A stretch of DNA of 64,000 nucleotides from RGIG9115 sp045649825 (GTDB lineage: Bacteria; Bacillota; Clostridia; UBA1381). The stretch is taken from NCBI GenBank assembly GCA_045649825.1, contig JAZRQO010000021.1:1-64000 (forward strand), in the 5' to 3' direction. Positions 17,160 through 25,224 of this stretch are shown piece by piece. Within the stretch, counting starts at the first letter, position 1. The number at the start of each line of letters is the position of its first letter. Made by a program: the position numbers and the translations under genes. The notes beneath the pieces were generated by a model. The model did not search any database. It saw only the letters and a program-made list of their open reading frames with translations, and was not told the origin of the DNA.

Positions 17160-17960
17160 TTAGTCGTTTTCGTGCTCTGCGAGGTATTCCTCAAAGCTGC
17201 TTACTTTAGCCTTTTCAACACGTCCTCCGCCGGGATATGTTGTGGGTAAATCCTCATCAACAGGATAGTTATACTCTTTCTTGGGAGCAGGCTTCTTGCT
17301 GTAGGAAGGTCTGCGTCTTTCATTCTTGGGAGCAATAACTACCTTACGGTAAGGTTCTTCGCCAACCGAGAATGTTGTCACATCTTCATTTGACTGAAGA
17401 TTTGCATGAATAATTCTTCTTTCATAGGGGTTCATAGGCTCAAGTGTATACTTTTTACCTGTGCGTGCAACCTTATTTGCAAGTCTTTCAGAAAGAGCCT
17501 TGAGAGATTCCTCTCTCTTCTGTCTGTAACCTTCAGTATCGATAGTTACTCTTGTGTAATCATCTCTTGATTTACCTTTGTTTGCAACAAGTGATGTAAG
17601 ATACTGCAAGCTGTCGAGAGTATCGCCTCTTTTACCTATTACAATTCCCATATCCGAGCCTTCGAGCTGGATGTTGAGGTTGCCTTCATCCTCAGTTGAT
17701 GTAATTTCAACCTGCATACCCATTGCCTCAAAAACGTCTGCAAGGAACTTCTCTGCAACATTTCCGTTGTCTGCTGCACCAAGGAGTTCTACCTCGATTA
17801 CTGCGTCTTTTGAACCAAGGCCGAGAAAGCCCTTTGATGCTTCTTCCAATACTGTATATTTTACTTCATTTTCAGAAACGCCAAGCTCTTCAAGAGCGAG
17901 GGTAAGTGCTTCTTCAATGCTTTTTGCGCTTTTTGTTATTTTTTTCGGGGAGTTTGACAT
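17160..17960 (-). CDS. jag: Jag/KhpB RNA-binding protein
   Basis: SpoIIIJ-associated RNA-binding protein of 266 residues. It has the Jag-N domain (1-50), including the SKGFLGLGSKDA segment, then a KH domain with GKRGDTLDSLQYL, and an R3H domain (ERRIIHANLQ). The C-terminal 50 residues are a low-complexity tail rich in Lys, Pro and acidic residues. In other Firmicutes KhpB binds RNA together with KhpA and affects cell division and elongation. ATG 17960 with AAAGGTGA 8 nt upstream is preferred over TTG 17984. The first 47 bp overlap the end of yidC, suggesting translational coupling. Confidence 0.92.
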   Translation of the reverse strand: MSNSPKKITKSAKSIEEALTLALEELGVSENEVKYTVLEEASKGFLGLGSKDAVIEVELLGAADNGNVAEKFLADVFEAMGMQVEITSTEDEGNLNIQLEGSDMGIVIGKRGDTLDSLQYLTSLVANKGKSRDDYTRVTIDTEGYRQKREESLKALSERLANKVARTGKKYTLEPMNPYERRIIHANLQSNEDVTTFSVGEEPYRKVVIAPKNERRRPSYSKKPAPKKEYNYPVDEDLPTTYPGGGRVEKAKVSSFEEYLAEHEND

Positions 17961-18864
17961 CAAAATCGTCACCTTTCTTATCAAAGTAATAATTGAGTGC
18001 TACCTGCTGAACAAACTGCATAACACTGCTGATTATCCAGTAAAGTCCCATACCTGAGGGAAGAATGAATGTAAAATAACCTGTCATAATAGGCATAATA
18101 ATATTCATCGAGCTGGTCATCTGCTGTGCTTGTTCGTTTGCCGCACTATTGGCTGATTTGTTCTGGCCCTGCATATACTTTGAACTGAGCCATGTTGTGA
18201 GAACTGCCAATACAGGGATAAGTATAAGTAACACTATGCTGAGATTGCTGAAATCACCGTTCATAATAGGTGATATTGCAGCTGAGGGCTTCTGAGAAAG
18301 GTCAAGACCAAGAAAATCGAAGTTAAGCACCCAGTCAAGCTGTTCGCCAAGCGCTGAACACCATTTTGAAAGAGTTATCTGCCCCATCTTGATAATATTT
18401 GAAGGCTCTGCTCCTGCATATTCACCAAGGAGTGCGGGGAATGTTTCCGCAATCTTATCTCTCAAAGTAGCCACAATCTGAAGCTTGTCCTCGCTCCAGT
18501 CGGTTACACCGGCAATGTATGTGATAGGTCGCTGAATTACGTGATAAAGACCGATGAGTATAGGCATCTGTATAAGCATAGGAAGGCATCCGCCTGCCAT
18601 ACTCACATTGTTTTCTTTATATACCTTCATCATCTCTCGCTGAAGCTTTTCTTTATCGTTTGCATACTTTGCCTGAAGCTGTGCAATGATAGGCTGAATT
18701 TTCTGCTGCTTTCTCATTGCTTTCTGTGATTTAATATTGAGGGGTAATAATATAAGCTTAACCACTATGGTAAAAAGTATAATTGCAAGGCCGTAGTTCT
18801 GCACAAGCTCATAAATAAACCCAATAATAAATCCAAGAGGTCTTTTAATCAAAAATTCGTACAT
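17914..18864 (-). CDS. yidC: YidC/OxaI membrane protein insertase
   Basis: Membrane insertase of 316 residues, the Gram-positive YidC (SpoIIIJ) form without the large periplasmic domain. Conserved segments include KLILLPLNIKSQKAMRKQQKIQPI after the first helix, QMPILIGLYHV, and the late PSGMGLYWIISS. It helps insert and fold membrane proteins with SecYEG, and in spore formers one paralogue is needed in the forespore. There is no lipobox, unlike the Bacillus proteins. GAGAGGA precedes the ATG. Its place between yidD and jag is the classic order. Confidence 0.93.
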   Translation of the reverse strand: MYEFLIKRPLGFIIGFIYELVQNYGLAIILFTIVVKLILLPLNIKSQKAMRKQQKIQPIIAQLQAKYANDKEKLQREMMKVYKENNVSMAGGCLPMLIQMPILIGLYHVIQRPITYIAGVTDWSEDKLQIVATLRDKIAETFPALLGEYAGAEPSNIIKMGQITLSKWCSALGEQLDWVLNFDFLGLDLSQKPSAAISPIMNGDFSNLSIVLLILIPVLAVLTTWLSSKYMQGQNKSANSAANEQAQQMTSSMNIIMPIMTGYFTFILPSGMGLYWIISSVMQFVQQVALNYYFDKKGDDFDVKLPEKNNKKRKKH

Positions 18865-18878
18865 AATATAAATCCTCT

Positions 18879-19106
18879 CTATTCGCTGTCATTCTCCGGA
18901 ACGGGATCATACCCTCCCTTACACAAGGGATTGCATCTGAGAAGCCGCCAAAGTGCCATTGCTCCTCCCTTTAAAGCTCCGTATCGCTCCACGGCGATAT
19001 AGGCATATTCCGAGCATGTTGGAATAAACCGACAGCATGATGTGCCTTTCATAGGCGAAATACGGTGTCTGTAAATTAAAATCAATTTAAGTAATAATTT
19101 TTTCAT
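18879..19106 (-). CDS. yidD: membrane protein insertion efficiency factor YidD
   Basis: A small YidD-family protein of about 75 residues with IYRHRISPM, CCRFIPTCSEYAYIAVERYG and LLRCNPLCKGGYDPVP, the family's core. It associates with the membrane and assists YidC-dependent insertion. ATG 19106 gives the usual N-terminus (basic residues then Leu-rich helix). A GTG at 19142 overlaps the rnpA stop and could add 12 residues by coupled translation. It lies between rnpA and yidC. Confidence 0.9.
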   Translation of the reverse strand: MKKLLLKLILIYRHRISPMKGTSCCRFIPTCSEYAYIAVERYGALKGGAMALWRLLRCNPLCKGGYDPVPENDSE

Positions 19107-19138
19107 ATCGGAATTATATGCGGATAAAAAGTCAATAA

Positions 19139-19477
19139 TCACTCACTATAAAGTCCAAGCGTATCAAATGCACGCTTAAGGTCGTGAGTAACCTGCAAAC
19201 TGTTTTTTCCGTCAATTCTGTTCCTGGCAACTATTATAAGGTCATAGCCGCCCTTCACATTAACACAAGCCAAATCGAAAGCAACCCGCAAAAGACGCTT
19301 GGCGCGGTTTCGCTTCACCGCATTACCAATGCCTTTTCCTACGGTAAGTCCTGCACGAACGGTTTCACGCTTTGTTTTTGCAGCATAAACCGCTATACAT
19401 CCGCAGGCAACGTTCTTACCTTTGGCATAGAGCCTCCGAAAGTCCCTGTTAAGCTTTAGTCTGTTTTCTTTTTTCAT
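19139..19477 (-). CDS. rnpA: ribonuclease P protein component
   Basis: Basic protein subunit of RNase P, about 112 residues, which binds the RNA subunit and the 5' leader of pre-tRNA. The RNR signature is clear in GNAVKRNRAKRLLR, and the N-terminus MKKENRLKLNRDFRRLYAKGK is typical of the family. The open frame extends to 19537, but that extension lacks family similarity, so I use ATG 19477. It is 70 bp downstream of rpmH, the usual arrangement. Confidence 0.93.
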   Translation of the reverse strand: MKKENRLKLNRDFRRLYAKGKNVACGCIAVYAAKTKRETVRAGLTVGKGIGNAVKRNRAKRLLRVAFDLACVNVKGGYDLIIVARNRIDGKNSLQVTHDLKRAFDTLGLYSE

Positions 19478-19547
19478 AAATCTCTGAATACACAAAAAGG
19501 CAAAAAGCACGACGACTTCTTGCCCAAACATCAACACCTAGCAGACA

Positions 19548-19682
19548 TTATGCTGAAAGCTTCTTTCTTCCCTTCTGTCTTCTGCTAGCTAAAATCTTTC
19601 TACCGGAAGAAGTACTCATTCTTTTTCTGAATCCGTGTTCTTTTGATCTTTGACGTTTTTTCGGCTGAAATGTTCTTTTCAC
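19548..19682 (-). CDS. rpmH: 50S ribosomal protein L34
   Basis: A 44-residue ribosomal protein of the large subunit. The translation begins KRTFQPKKRQRSKEHGFRK and ends GRKKLSA, which is L34 throughout. It starts with GTG at 19682, 7 nt after AGGAGGTG, an excellent ribosome binding site. It is the first gene of the rpmH-rnpA-yidD-yidC-jag operon. In most bacteria dnaA lies just upstream in the opposite orientation; here a MATE pump gene lies there instead. Confidence 0.96.
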   Translation of the reverse strand: MKRTFQPKKRQRSKEHGFRKRMSTSSGRKILASRRQKGRKKLSA

Positions 19683-19763
19683 GTCCCTGCACCTCCTATT
19701 TTATATGCTTCTACTATACCTCTGACTAAACTAAAGTCCTGTTTACAATCAGACACCTAAACA

Positions 19764-19792
19764 ATTATACTAACTTTAAGAGATTTTGTCAA
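19764..19792 (-). promoter_or_regulatory. consensus promoter of rpmH operon
   Basis: Minus strand TTGACA (19787-19792), 17 bp, TATAAT (19764-19769), both perfect. The remaining bases to 19893 are AT-rich, without visible DnaA boxes (TTATCCACA), so no oriC is evident here. Confidence 0.8.
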
Positions 19793-19893
19793 TACTTTTT
19801 TATTTTTTTTACTACATTTATGAAAAATGAATAATACTGTAACCTGTGAATGAAATTTTTTATCACTTATATATGTAACTTATATTATGTTAG

Positions 19894-21255
19894 TTATCTT
19901 GTGAGTACGTGAATCCAGCTATCATTCCTGTATCTGAACAGGCAGATTATAACCTTGATTATCTCATCGCTTTTCATAAGAGCAAACACAACCGGTACCT
20001 GCCAACAAAGCTTCGATGCGACAAATGCCGCAGGCAATGCAATACACCATATACAAACAGTTTCTGAAACAAGGCAGAAAGTTGTATCTCCCCCGCCACG
20101 CAAAACTCCCATAATATTAATTGCAGCAAATGATACAAAAATCGTTATAACCGCCATAACATCTATAAGCTCACCCGCAAGCTCCAATGTTTCATAGGGG
20201 AAATCATAAAATGAAAGCATAGGTTTTTTCAGGATTAATATAAGCCCTGCCGCAGCCACACCTAACACAATAGCAAAAACATTAAAGGTAAATGCCTGTT
20301 TTTTCACAAAATCAACATTTCCCTCACCAATAGATTTTCCGACCATTACACCTGCGGCATTTGCCACACCGAATAAGAAGATTGTAGAGAGCTGCTGCAC
20401 TATACTCATTATTGAATTTGCAGCAACAGGGTCACCTGCGGAATATGTAATATGCCCCAGGATACCCGCCTGCACGGACATTCCCAAAGACCACAAAACT
20501 TCAATTACAAGCACAGGTGTACCGTGGCGAAGCAAATCTGACACAAGGTATCCGCACTTTGAAAAGATGTGTGAAATTCTGAACTTAAGCCTTTTTTCTA
20601 TAAAGAAAAGATACACAACAGTTATTATAAACTCACTTATACGAGCAATGAGTGTTGCAATTGCCGCACCCTCAATGCCAAGTGCCGGTGCACCGAAATT
20701 TCCGAATATAAGTACCCAGTTCAAGAACACATTAAGGCAGAATGAAACAGAATTCACCACAACGGATATTTTTACCGATTCAATGCTTCTGAAGGAGCAT
20801 AGGACTGTACTCCCGGGAGCGAAAATAAAATATGCAAATCCAATAATGCGAAGATATTTCGCACCTGTAGTTATAAGTTCGGCATCATTGGTATAAAGCC
20901 CCATAATATTTTCAGGAAATAAAAGCACAACGGAGCCTGCAATTATGCCAACAATGATTGCAACGCGAAGCACCAGAGAAAATATTTTTCTGATTGCCCC
21001 AAAATCACCTTTACCATAGTACTGAGCAGTTAGCACACTCGCCGCGCCTGCAAGCCCGAAACACATAATAGTAAGTATAAAAAACGGCTGATTTGCAAGA
21101 GCTGATGCGGACAAAAACACTCCCGTACTGTCAGCCTTACCAAGCATTAAAGTGTCCATCATACTTGTAGAAAATGTTATAAGGTTCTGAAGCGCTATGG
21201 GAAGTGCGATTTTTAATATAGACATATAAAAAGCTTTATTTGTTATAAATTTCAT
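19894..21255 (-). CDS. MATE family multidrug efflux transporter
   Basis: A 453-residue, 12-helix transporter of the MATE (MatE) family, which exports drugs or metabolites in exchange for Na+ or H+. Typical features are IALPIALQNLITFSTSMMDTLMLG at the first helix, the repeated MatE halves, and FGLAGAASVLTAQYYGKGD. ATG 21255 with CAGGAG 9 nt upstream is chosen; the frame extends to 21339 with no family similarity. It stands alone, downstream of the xerD terminator. The substrate cannot be deduced. Confidence 0.88.
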   Translation of the reverse strand: MKFITNKAFYMSILKIALPIALQNLITFSTSMMDTLMLGKADSTGVFLSASALANQPFFILTIMCFGLAGAASVLTAQYYGKGDFGAIRKIFSLVLRVAIIVGIIAGSVVLLFPENIMGLYTNDAELITTGAKYLRIIGFAYFIFAPGSTVLCSFRSIESVKISVVVNSVSFCLNVFLNWVLIFGNFGAPALGIEGAAIATLIARISEFIITVVYLFFIEKRLKFRISHIFSKCGYLVSDLLRHGTPVLVIEVLWSLGMSVQAGILGHITYSAGDPVAANSIMSIVQQLSTIFLFGVANAAGVMVGKSIGEGNVDFVKKQAFTFNVFAIVLGVAAAGLILILKKPMLSFYDFPYETLELAGELIDVMAVITIFVSFAAINIMGVLRGGGDTTFCLVSETVCIWCIALPAAFVASKLCWQVPVVFALMKSDEIIKVIICLFRYRNDSWIHVLTR

Positions 21256-21314
21256 TATAATAACTCCTGATAATCTGATGGAATGTATTTTAGCATCAAT
21301 TGCAATTTTTGTCA

Positions 21315-21350
21315 ACAAAAAAGGAGAATATGTGTGCACATTCTCCTTTA
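21315..21350 (-). terminator. terminator of xerD
   Basis: AAGGAGAAT (21321-21329) pairs with ATTCTCCTT (21340-21348). In the minus direction it is followed by a run of Us, marking the end of the xerD transcript. Confidence 0.8.
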
Positions 21351-21352
21351 TA

Positions 21353-22225
21353 TTATGCTCTTGGATGGGCTTTTTCGTATACTTCCCTTATATGGGAATC
21401 TATAAGCCCTGTATAAATCTGTGTTGATGAAATATCTGCATGTCCCATCATGGTTTGCACTGCTCTCATATCGGCACCGTTTTCAAGAAGGTGTGCCGCA
21501 AATGAATGACGAAGTGTATGAGGCGTTATTTCAGCATCTATGCCCGCTTTTTCTCCGTAAAGCTTTATAATCTTCCAAAAGCCCTGACGTGAAATGCTTC
21601 CGCCTGAACAGTTAACAAACAGCCTTTCGGTTTCATTACCCTTCAAAAGCTTTGGTCTTGCAATATTTACATAATCGGAAATCGCCTGAACAGCTCTTTC
21701 GCCAATTGGTATAATTCTTGATTTACACTTAATGTATCGCATACGAAGCTCCACGTCTGAAAGAGTTAACTCTATCAGTTCTGAAACACGTATACCTGTA
21801 GCATATAAAAGCTCTATCATAGCTTTATCTCTGCGTCCCTTGGCTTCTCCTGAATCAGGTGCTGCAAGAAGGAGGCTGATTTGTTCTGATGTAAGAATTT
21901 TAGGCAGCTTTTTTTCTACATGGGGAGCTTCAAGGCTCACCGTAGGATCTGCTATTGCATCGTTATTTATTCTCAGATATGCATAGAACGAACGAAGTGA
22001 CGTAAGCATGCGTGATATGCTTGCAGGCGCTCTTCCGCTTTTCTTAAGCTCAGCAAGATATGTAATAACATCATGCTTGGTTGCTCTTTGTGCGTCTGTA
22101 ACTTTCACCTTTGAAAGATATGTAATGTATTGTGTAACGTCACGTCTGTACGATTCGACGGTATTTTTTGACTTATGTTTTTCGTCCTGCATATATGTGA
22201 TGTATTCTTCAACACAACAGGTCAT
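21353..22225 (-). CDS. xerD: site-specific tyrosine recombinase XerD
   Basis: Tyrosine recombinase of 290 residues that would resolve chromosome dimers at dif with XerC or alone. It has the N-terminal SAM-like core-binding domain and the catalytic domain with Arg146 (ATGIRVSEL), His236 and Arg239 (PHTLRHSFAAHLLENG), His262 (MMGHADISST) and Tyr271. ATG 22225 with AAAGGAGA upstream is better than the frame's first start at 22270. Adjacency to spoIIM matches Bacillus, where spoIIM lies beside ripX (xerD). It is not near mobile genes, so a phage integrase is unlikely. Confidence 0.9.
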   Translation of the reverse strand: MTCCVEEYITYMQDEKHKSKNTVESYRRDVTQYITYLSKVKVTDAQRATKHDVITYLAELKKSGRAPASISRMLTSLRSFYAYLRINNDAIADPTVSLEAPHVEKKLPKILTSEQISLLLAAPDSGEAKGRRDKAMIELLYATGIRVSELIELTLSDVELRMRYIKCKSRIIPIGERAVQAISDYVNIARPKLLKGNETERLFVNCSGGSISRQGFWKIIKLYGEKAGIDAEITPHTLRHSFAAHLLENGADMRAVQTMMGHADISSTQIYTGLIDSHIREVYEKAHPRA

Positions 22226-22278
22226 ATATGGTTCTCCTTTTTGTACAATGATAACGTGGGCGCACCCCACTCAAGTAT

Positions 22279-22306
22279 ATTATACCACATATCAGTTTTT
22301 TGTGAA
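22279..22306 (-). promoter_or_regulatory. promoter of xerD
   Basis: Minus strand TTCACA (22301-22306), 16 bp, TATAAT (22279-22284), about 55 bp ahead of the xerD start. Confidence 0.6.
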
Positions 22307-22369
22307 GAGTTTACACGGTTTTTTGTAACAGATAATTTTCTGTTTTGCTACACAACCGTTACATATACA

Positions 22370-22945
22370 TTACATCGTTTTAGAAATCCATTGCATAAAT
22401 GTTGTGGTTAAGAAACTTTGAAAAACAGAAACAGCACAAAATACAGACAGAAAAAAAAGAGCCGCCAAAACATATTTGCCTAAAAATTTTTTTTTATTCT
22501 CATGACTCAAAAATGACATTTTTAGTGAAATTGACGAAAAAAACGTCAATAAAGGTATATAAAGCAGCATTTCGGGAATCAGCGCCGCACAGGCTTTTAT
22601 CCCTGACAAGCCATAAACACGTAAAAATCCTGCCGATGTATAACCTATTACAAAACCCCGTTCACAAACTGTTGCAACATTCATCAAAAATCCGGGAAGT
22701 ACCCAGCCTGAAACGGCAATGAAAAACCAGACAGCAATCTGCTTTTTAAGTCCGCTGTAAACAATCCCCTTATCAACCCCAGGTACATTTTCAAAAAAAT
22801 TAACAAGATACCCCGACAAGTTACCACACTGCTCCTCTGAAATTCTTCCTGCAGATATACTTCCGCATACGGCAGCAACAAGCAAAATTATAGCAGGCAC
22901 TAAAGTTGTCTTTGTTATAAAACGGAATTTTAATTTATCGGACAC
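22370..22945 (-). CDS. spoIIM: stage II sporulation protein M
   Basis: A 191-residue membrane protein of the SpoIIM family (DUF95), with about five hydrophobic segments and the conserved GFLMNVATVCERGFVIGYTSAGF and LIPEMLLYIPLL regions. In Bacillus SpoIIM forms the DMP complex with SpoIID and SpoIIP, which remodels peptidoglycan so that the mother cell can engulf the forespore. It starts at GTG 22945, 7 nt after GGAGG. Its position just upstream of xerD on the same strand supports the call. Sigma-E control would be expected but I do not see a convincing site. Confidence 0.85.
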   Translation of the reverse strand: MSDKLKFRFITKTTLVPAIILLVAAVCGSISAGRISEEQCGNLSGYLVNFFENVPGVDKGIVYSGLKKQIAVWFFIAVSGWVLPGFLMNVATVCERGFVIGYTSAGFLRVYGLSGIKACAALIPEMLLYIPLLTFFSSISLKMSFLSHENKKKFLGKYVLAALFFLSVFCAVSVFQSFLTTTFMQWISKTM

Positions 22946-23015
22946 AATCCCACCTCCCCATAATCATCATATTTGGATATCCACGTACATATACCAAAAA
23001 ATTCAGCAAAAAGCC

Positions 23016-23044
23016 TTGACAAAAGAATTTTCATATGGTAGAAT
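23016..23044 (+). promoter_or_regulatory. promoter of tRNA-Ser
   Basis: TTGACA (23016-23021), 17 bp, TAGAAT (23039-23044), 13 bp ahead of the tRNA. Confidence 0.8.
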
Positions 23045-23057
23045 ACTATTCGTGTTC

Positions 23058-23145
23058 GGAGAGGTGGCCGAGTGGTTGAAGGCGCAGCATTGGAAATGCT
23101 GTGATGTGAAAGCATCCGTGGGTTCGAATCCCATCCTTTCCTCCA
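23058..23145 (+). tRNA. tRNA-Ser(GGA)
   Basis: Class II tRNA. The acceptor strand GGAGAGG (23058-23064) pairs with CCTTTCC (23135-23141) with one G-U pair. The anticodon arm is CAGCA-TTGGAAA-TGCTG, giving anticodon GGA for UCC and UCU serine codons. The long variable arm has a GATG/CATC stem. The T loop is TTCGAAT, and CCA is encoded (23143-23145). The discriminator base is T (23142), whereas bacterial tRNA-Ser nearly always has G73. Confidence 0.93.
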
Positions 23146-23147
23146 TG

Positions 23148-23183
23148 AAAAAAAGCGTACTGAAATTTCAGTGCGCTTTTTTA
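23148..23183 (+). terminator. terminator of tRNA-Ser
   Basis: AAAAGCG-ACTGAAA pairs with TTTCAGT-CGCTTTT across 23151-23180, followed by Ts. It begins 3 bp after the CCA end. Confidence 0.85.
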
Positions 23184-23228
23184 GTTGAAATAAATCCTTT
23201 CACGATTTGTGAAATACCCTTAGAGAGG

Positions 23229-23251
23229 GCCAACTGTTTTTGGCTTTTTTT
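23229..23251 (+). terminator. second plus-strand terminator
   Basis: GCCAA (23229-23233) and TTGGC (23240-23244) flank a 6-base loop and are followed by seven Ts. It stops plus-strand transcripts from running into the convergent TlpA-type gene, whose stop codon adjoins it. Confidence 0.65.
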
Positions 23252-23804
23252 ACTTTACTATTCTCTCAATAAAAGCTTTGAGCATATCTTCCTGAATCAT
23301 TCCAACCTTTTTGTATACAATTTCTCCATCTCTGTTTACAAAAACGGTTACGGGAATTGAATAAGTGCCGTATGCCATAGCTCCGCTATACTCCGTATCG
23401 AAGTAGACAGGAAATGTATATCCCGTATCTTCAATGAATGTGTTTACGACCTCTTGGGTTTCTTCCTGACCGTCGGTGAGGTTAACCATCATAAATTCCA
23501 CAGTATCGCCGTATTCTTTATACATTTGTTCAAAGTAAGGCAGCTCCGCTTTACAAGGCGGACACCAGGTGGCCCAGAAGTTTATAACAACAGGCTTTCC
23601 TTTATAATCCGAAAGCTTTATGCTTTCACCTTTTGTCGAGATTACAGTGAAATCAGGAGCAGCCTCAAGAGGTTTTGTTTGCGATGTTTCACTTTCGGCA
23701 ACCTCGGGCACAAATTTTGGGAACAGCTTATTGTATCCGAAAACTGCAGCTCCAATAATAATCACCAACAATATAAGAATTACTATAAGTCCTTTATGCT
23801 TCAT
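23250..23804 (-). CDS. membrane-anchored TlpA/ResA-type thioredoxin
   Basis: An extracytoplasmic thiol-disulfide oxidoreductase of 184 residues. An N-terminal membrane anchor (5-24) is followed by a linker and a redoxin domain with the active site WCPPC (Cys81, Cys84), the cis-Pro in YSIPVTVFV, and the TlpA-type insert. It would reduce disulfides on exported proteins, with electrons relayed by the CcdA protein encoded 4 bp upstream. No cytochrome c maturation genes are near, so the target may be another exported thiol protein. Confidence 0.9.
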   Translation of the reverse strand: MKHKGLIVILILLVIIIGAAVFGYNKLFPKFVPEVAESETSQTKPLEAAPDFTVISTKGESIKLSDYKGKPVVINFWATWCPPCKAELPYFEQMYKEYGDTVEFMMVNLTDGQEETQEVVNTFIEDTGYTFPVYFDTEYSGAMAYGTYSIPVTVFVNRDGEIVYKKVGMIQEDMLKAFIERIVK

Positions 23805-23808
23805 AAAA

Positions 23809-24471
23809 TCACGCTCCCCCCTCTATAAATGCGAGAATATCGGTCATAAGCCCTGACATAATCAAAAAACCTACTAATATAAGGAAAGAGCCGCAAACCG
23901 TTTTGATTACAACGTAATGCTTTTTCACTGCGTTAAACAATGATGTAAGCTTGTCTATAATAACCGCTGAAATAAGGAACGGTATGCCCATACCAAGAGA
24001 ATAGGTAAGCAGAAGCAACACGCCTTTTAAAACTGTTCCCGAAGCGGACGCCATCATAAGTGCAGAGCCGAGAAATGCTCCCACACAGGGAGTGTGGCTT
24101 ACAGAAAATACCACTCCGAATACAAATGCTGAGAAAAATCCGTTTACTTCATAGCTTCCGCTAAATCCTCTTATAAAGGGTATACGTATAATATCAAGAT
24201 AGCCAAGCCCGAATAGTATAATAATTCCGCCGCATATTATATTAACCCACATTTTATAACGTGTAAGCAATGCACCTGCCGTGCCTGCAAAAACGCCAAG
24301 CAAACAAAATACTGCCGTAAACCCCGCAACAAATGCCAGGGCTTTCAAAACCGTTCTGTGCATCCTCGCGGCATCCCCTGCAAAATAGGAAATGTATACA
24401 GGCAGAAGCGGAAGCATACAGGGTGATATAAAAGAAATAATCCCTTCAAGAAAAGTTATAACATATTCCAT
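23809..24471 (-). CDS. ccdA: CcdA family thiol-disulfide interchange protein
   Basis: A 220-residue, six-helix membrane protein of the CcdA/DsbD family that passes electrons from cytoplasmic thioredoxin across the membrane. The two conserved cysteines lie in ISPCMLPLLPVY (helix 1) and SHTPCVGAFLGSA (helix 4). It is the first gene of a two-gene unit with the TlpA-type protein, an obvious redox pair. The promoter is at 24503-24531. Confidence 0.9.
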   Translation of the reverse strand: MEYVITFLEGIISFISPCMLPLLPVYISYFAGDAARMHRTVLKALAFVAGFTAVFCLLGVFAGTAGALLTRYKMWVNIICGGIIILFGLGYLDIIRIPFIRGFSGSYEVNGFFSAFVFGVVFSVSHTPCVGAFLGSALMMASASGTVLKGVLLLLTYSLGMGIPFLISAVIIDKLTSLFNAVKKHYVVIKTVCGSFLILVGFLIMSGLMTDILAFIEGGA

Positions 24472-24502
24472 GAAATACGCTCCTTAAAAATATACTATAT
24501 AA

Positions 24503-24531
24503 ATTTTACCATAAAACTTGTCCTTTGAAAA
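24503..24531 (-). promoter_or_regulatory. promoter of ccdA-tlpA unit
   Basis: Minus strand TTTTCA (24526-24531), 17 bp, TAAAAT (24503-24508). Confidence 0.5.
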
Positions 24532-24600
24532 CACTTTTTTCTGATTTTTGTTTATATTTAAGGAGACTGCCGCCCCGAACACGCAAGCCTCCCTTTTATT

Positions 24601-25071
24601 CTACAAAATATGCAAAAATCTGACATCTGCATAGTCATAATCCGACAAAGGTCTGTTTAAGGAATCATTTGTATGTGCTGCAAGAAGCACGGTATCGGGA
24701 GTATACTCCCCTACATCTATAATCACAGGTGTATGGTCAAACCGCCCGTCGCCGTTAAAATCAAGCTGAACAAGGTCGCCAGGCTCTAACCCGTCAATGC
24801 CTACCTCTGCCGCACGAGGTCCTCGACCACGGTTTGAAGTAAGAAAATTATAAAGCTCATTTACCCCTGTCCATGACGGGCTTTTTCTGTTACCGTCAAT
24901 ATAATACCATCCGTAAACAGGTTTATAATTCATTTCACCGTAACCGGCATAAAGCACCTGAGATGCAAAATTAGTACAATCTCCCCCGATTTGTGTATAG
25001 TCGTAGAACACGGGATTTCTCCCAAGTGCCCATTTTTTTGCATATTCCACCGCCTTATCTCTGTTATACAT
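24601..25071 (-). CDS. putative amidase (Amidase_6 domain) protein
   Basis: A 156-residue protein made of one Amidase_6 domain. Visible motifs are YNRDKAVEYAKKWA at the N-terminus, GGDCTNFASQVLYAG with the likely catalytic Cys (about 31), and LAAHTNDSLNRPLSDY with the likely His. Such domains are papain-like and are often found on secreted clostridial wall enzymes, but no signal peptide is present here. GGAGG lies 6 nt before the ATG. The substrate is unknown. Confidence 0.82.
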   Translation of the reverse strand: MYNRDKAVEYAKKWALGRNPVFYDYTQIGGDCTNFASQVLYAGYGEMNYKPVYGWYYIDGNRKSPSWTGVNELYNFLTSNRGRGPRAAEVGIDGLEPGDLVQLDFNGDGRFDHTPVIIDVGEYTPDTVLLAAHTNDSLNRPLSDYDYADVRFLHIL

Positions 25072-25148
25072 AAGTTACCTCCTTTCTTTATATATAATAT
25101 GCCTTTTTTGAGCAATTTGCGAAAAATATTTTTTTTAAAAGAAAAGGG

Positions 25149-25177
25149 TTGAAAAATGTCGGTTAGTCGTATATAAT
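25149..25177 (+). promoter_or_regulatory. promoter of DHHW gene
   Basis: TTGAAA (25149-25154), 17 bp, TATAAT (25172-25177). Confidence 0.7.
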
Positions 25178-25224
25178 CATAGTATAAGATACAAAGGTTC
25201 CATATATGAGAAATGGAGTTTAAT

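Noticed and set aside
17578..18057. 159-codon plus-strand open frame
   Set aside because: It is antisense to jag and yidC, both certain genes; no ribosome site or domain.
19683..19893. Possible oriC next to rpmH
   Set aside because: rpmH is often next to dnaA and oriC, but no DnaA-box cluster (TTATCCACA) or dnaA is present.
21353..22225. Phage integrase or integron recombinase
   Set aside because: The protein has XerD length and motifs, and spoIIM is the neighbour as in Bacillus; no attachment site or mobile gene is seen.
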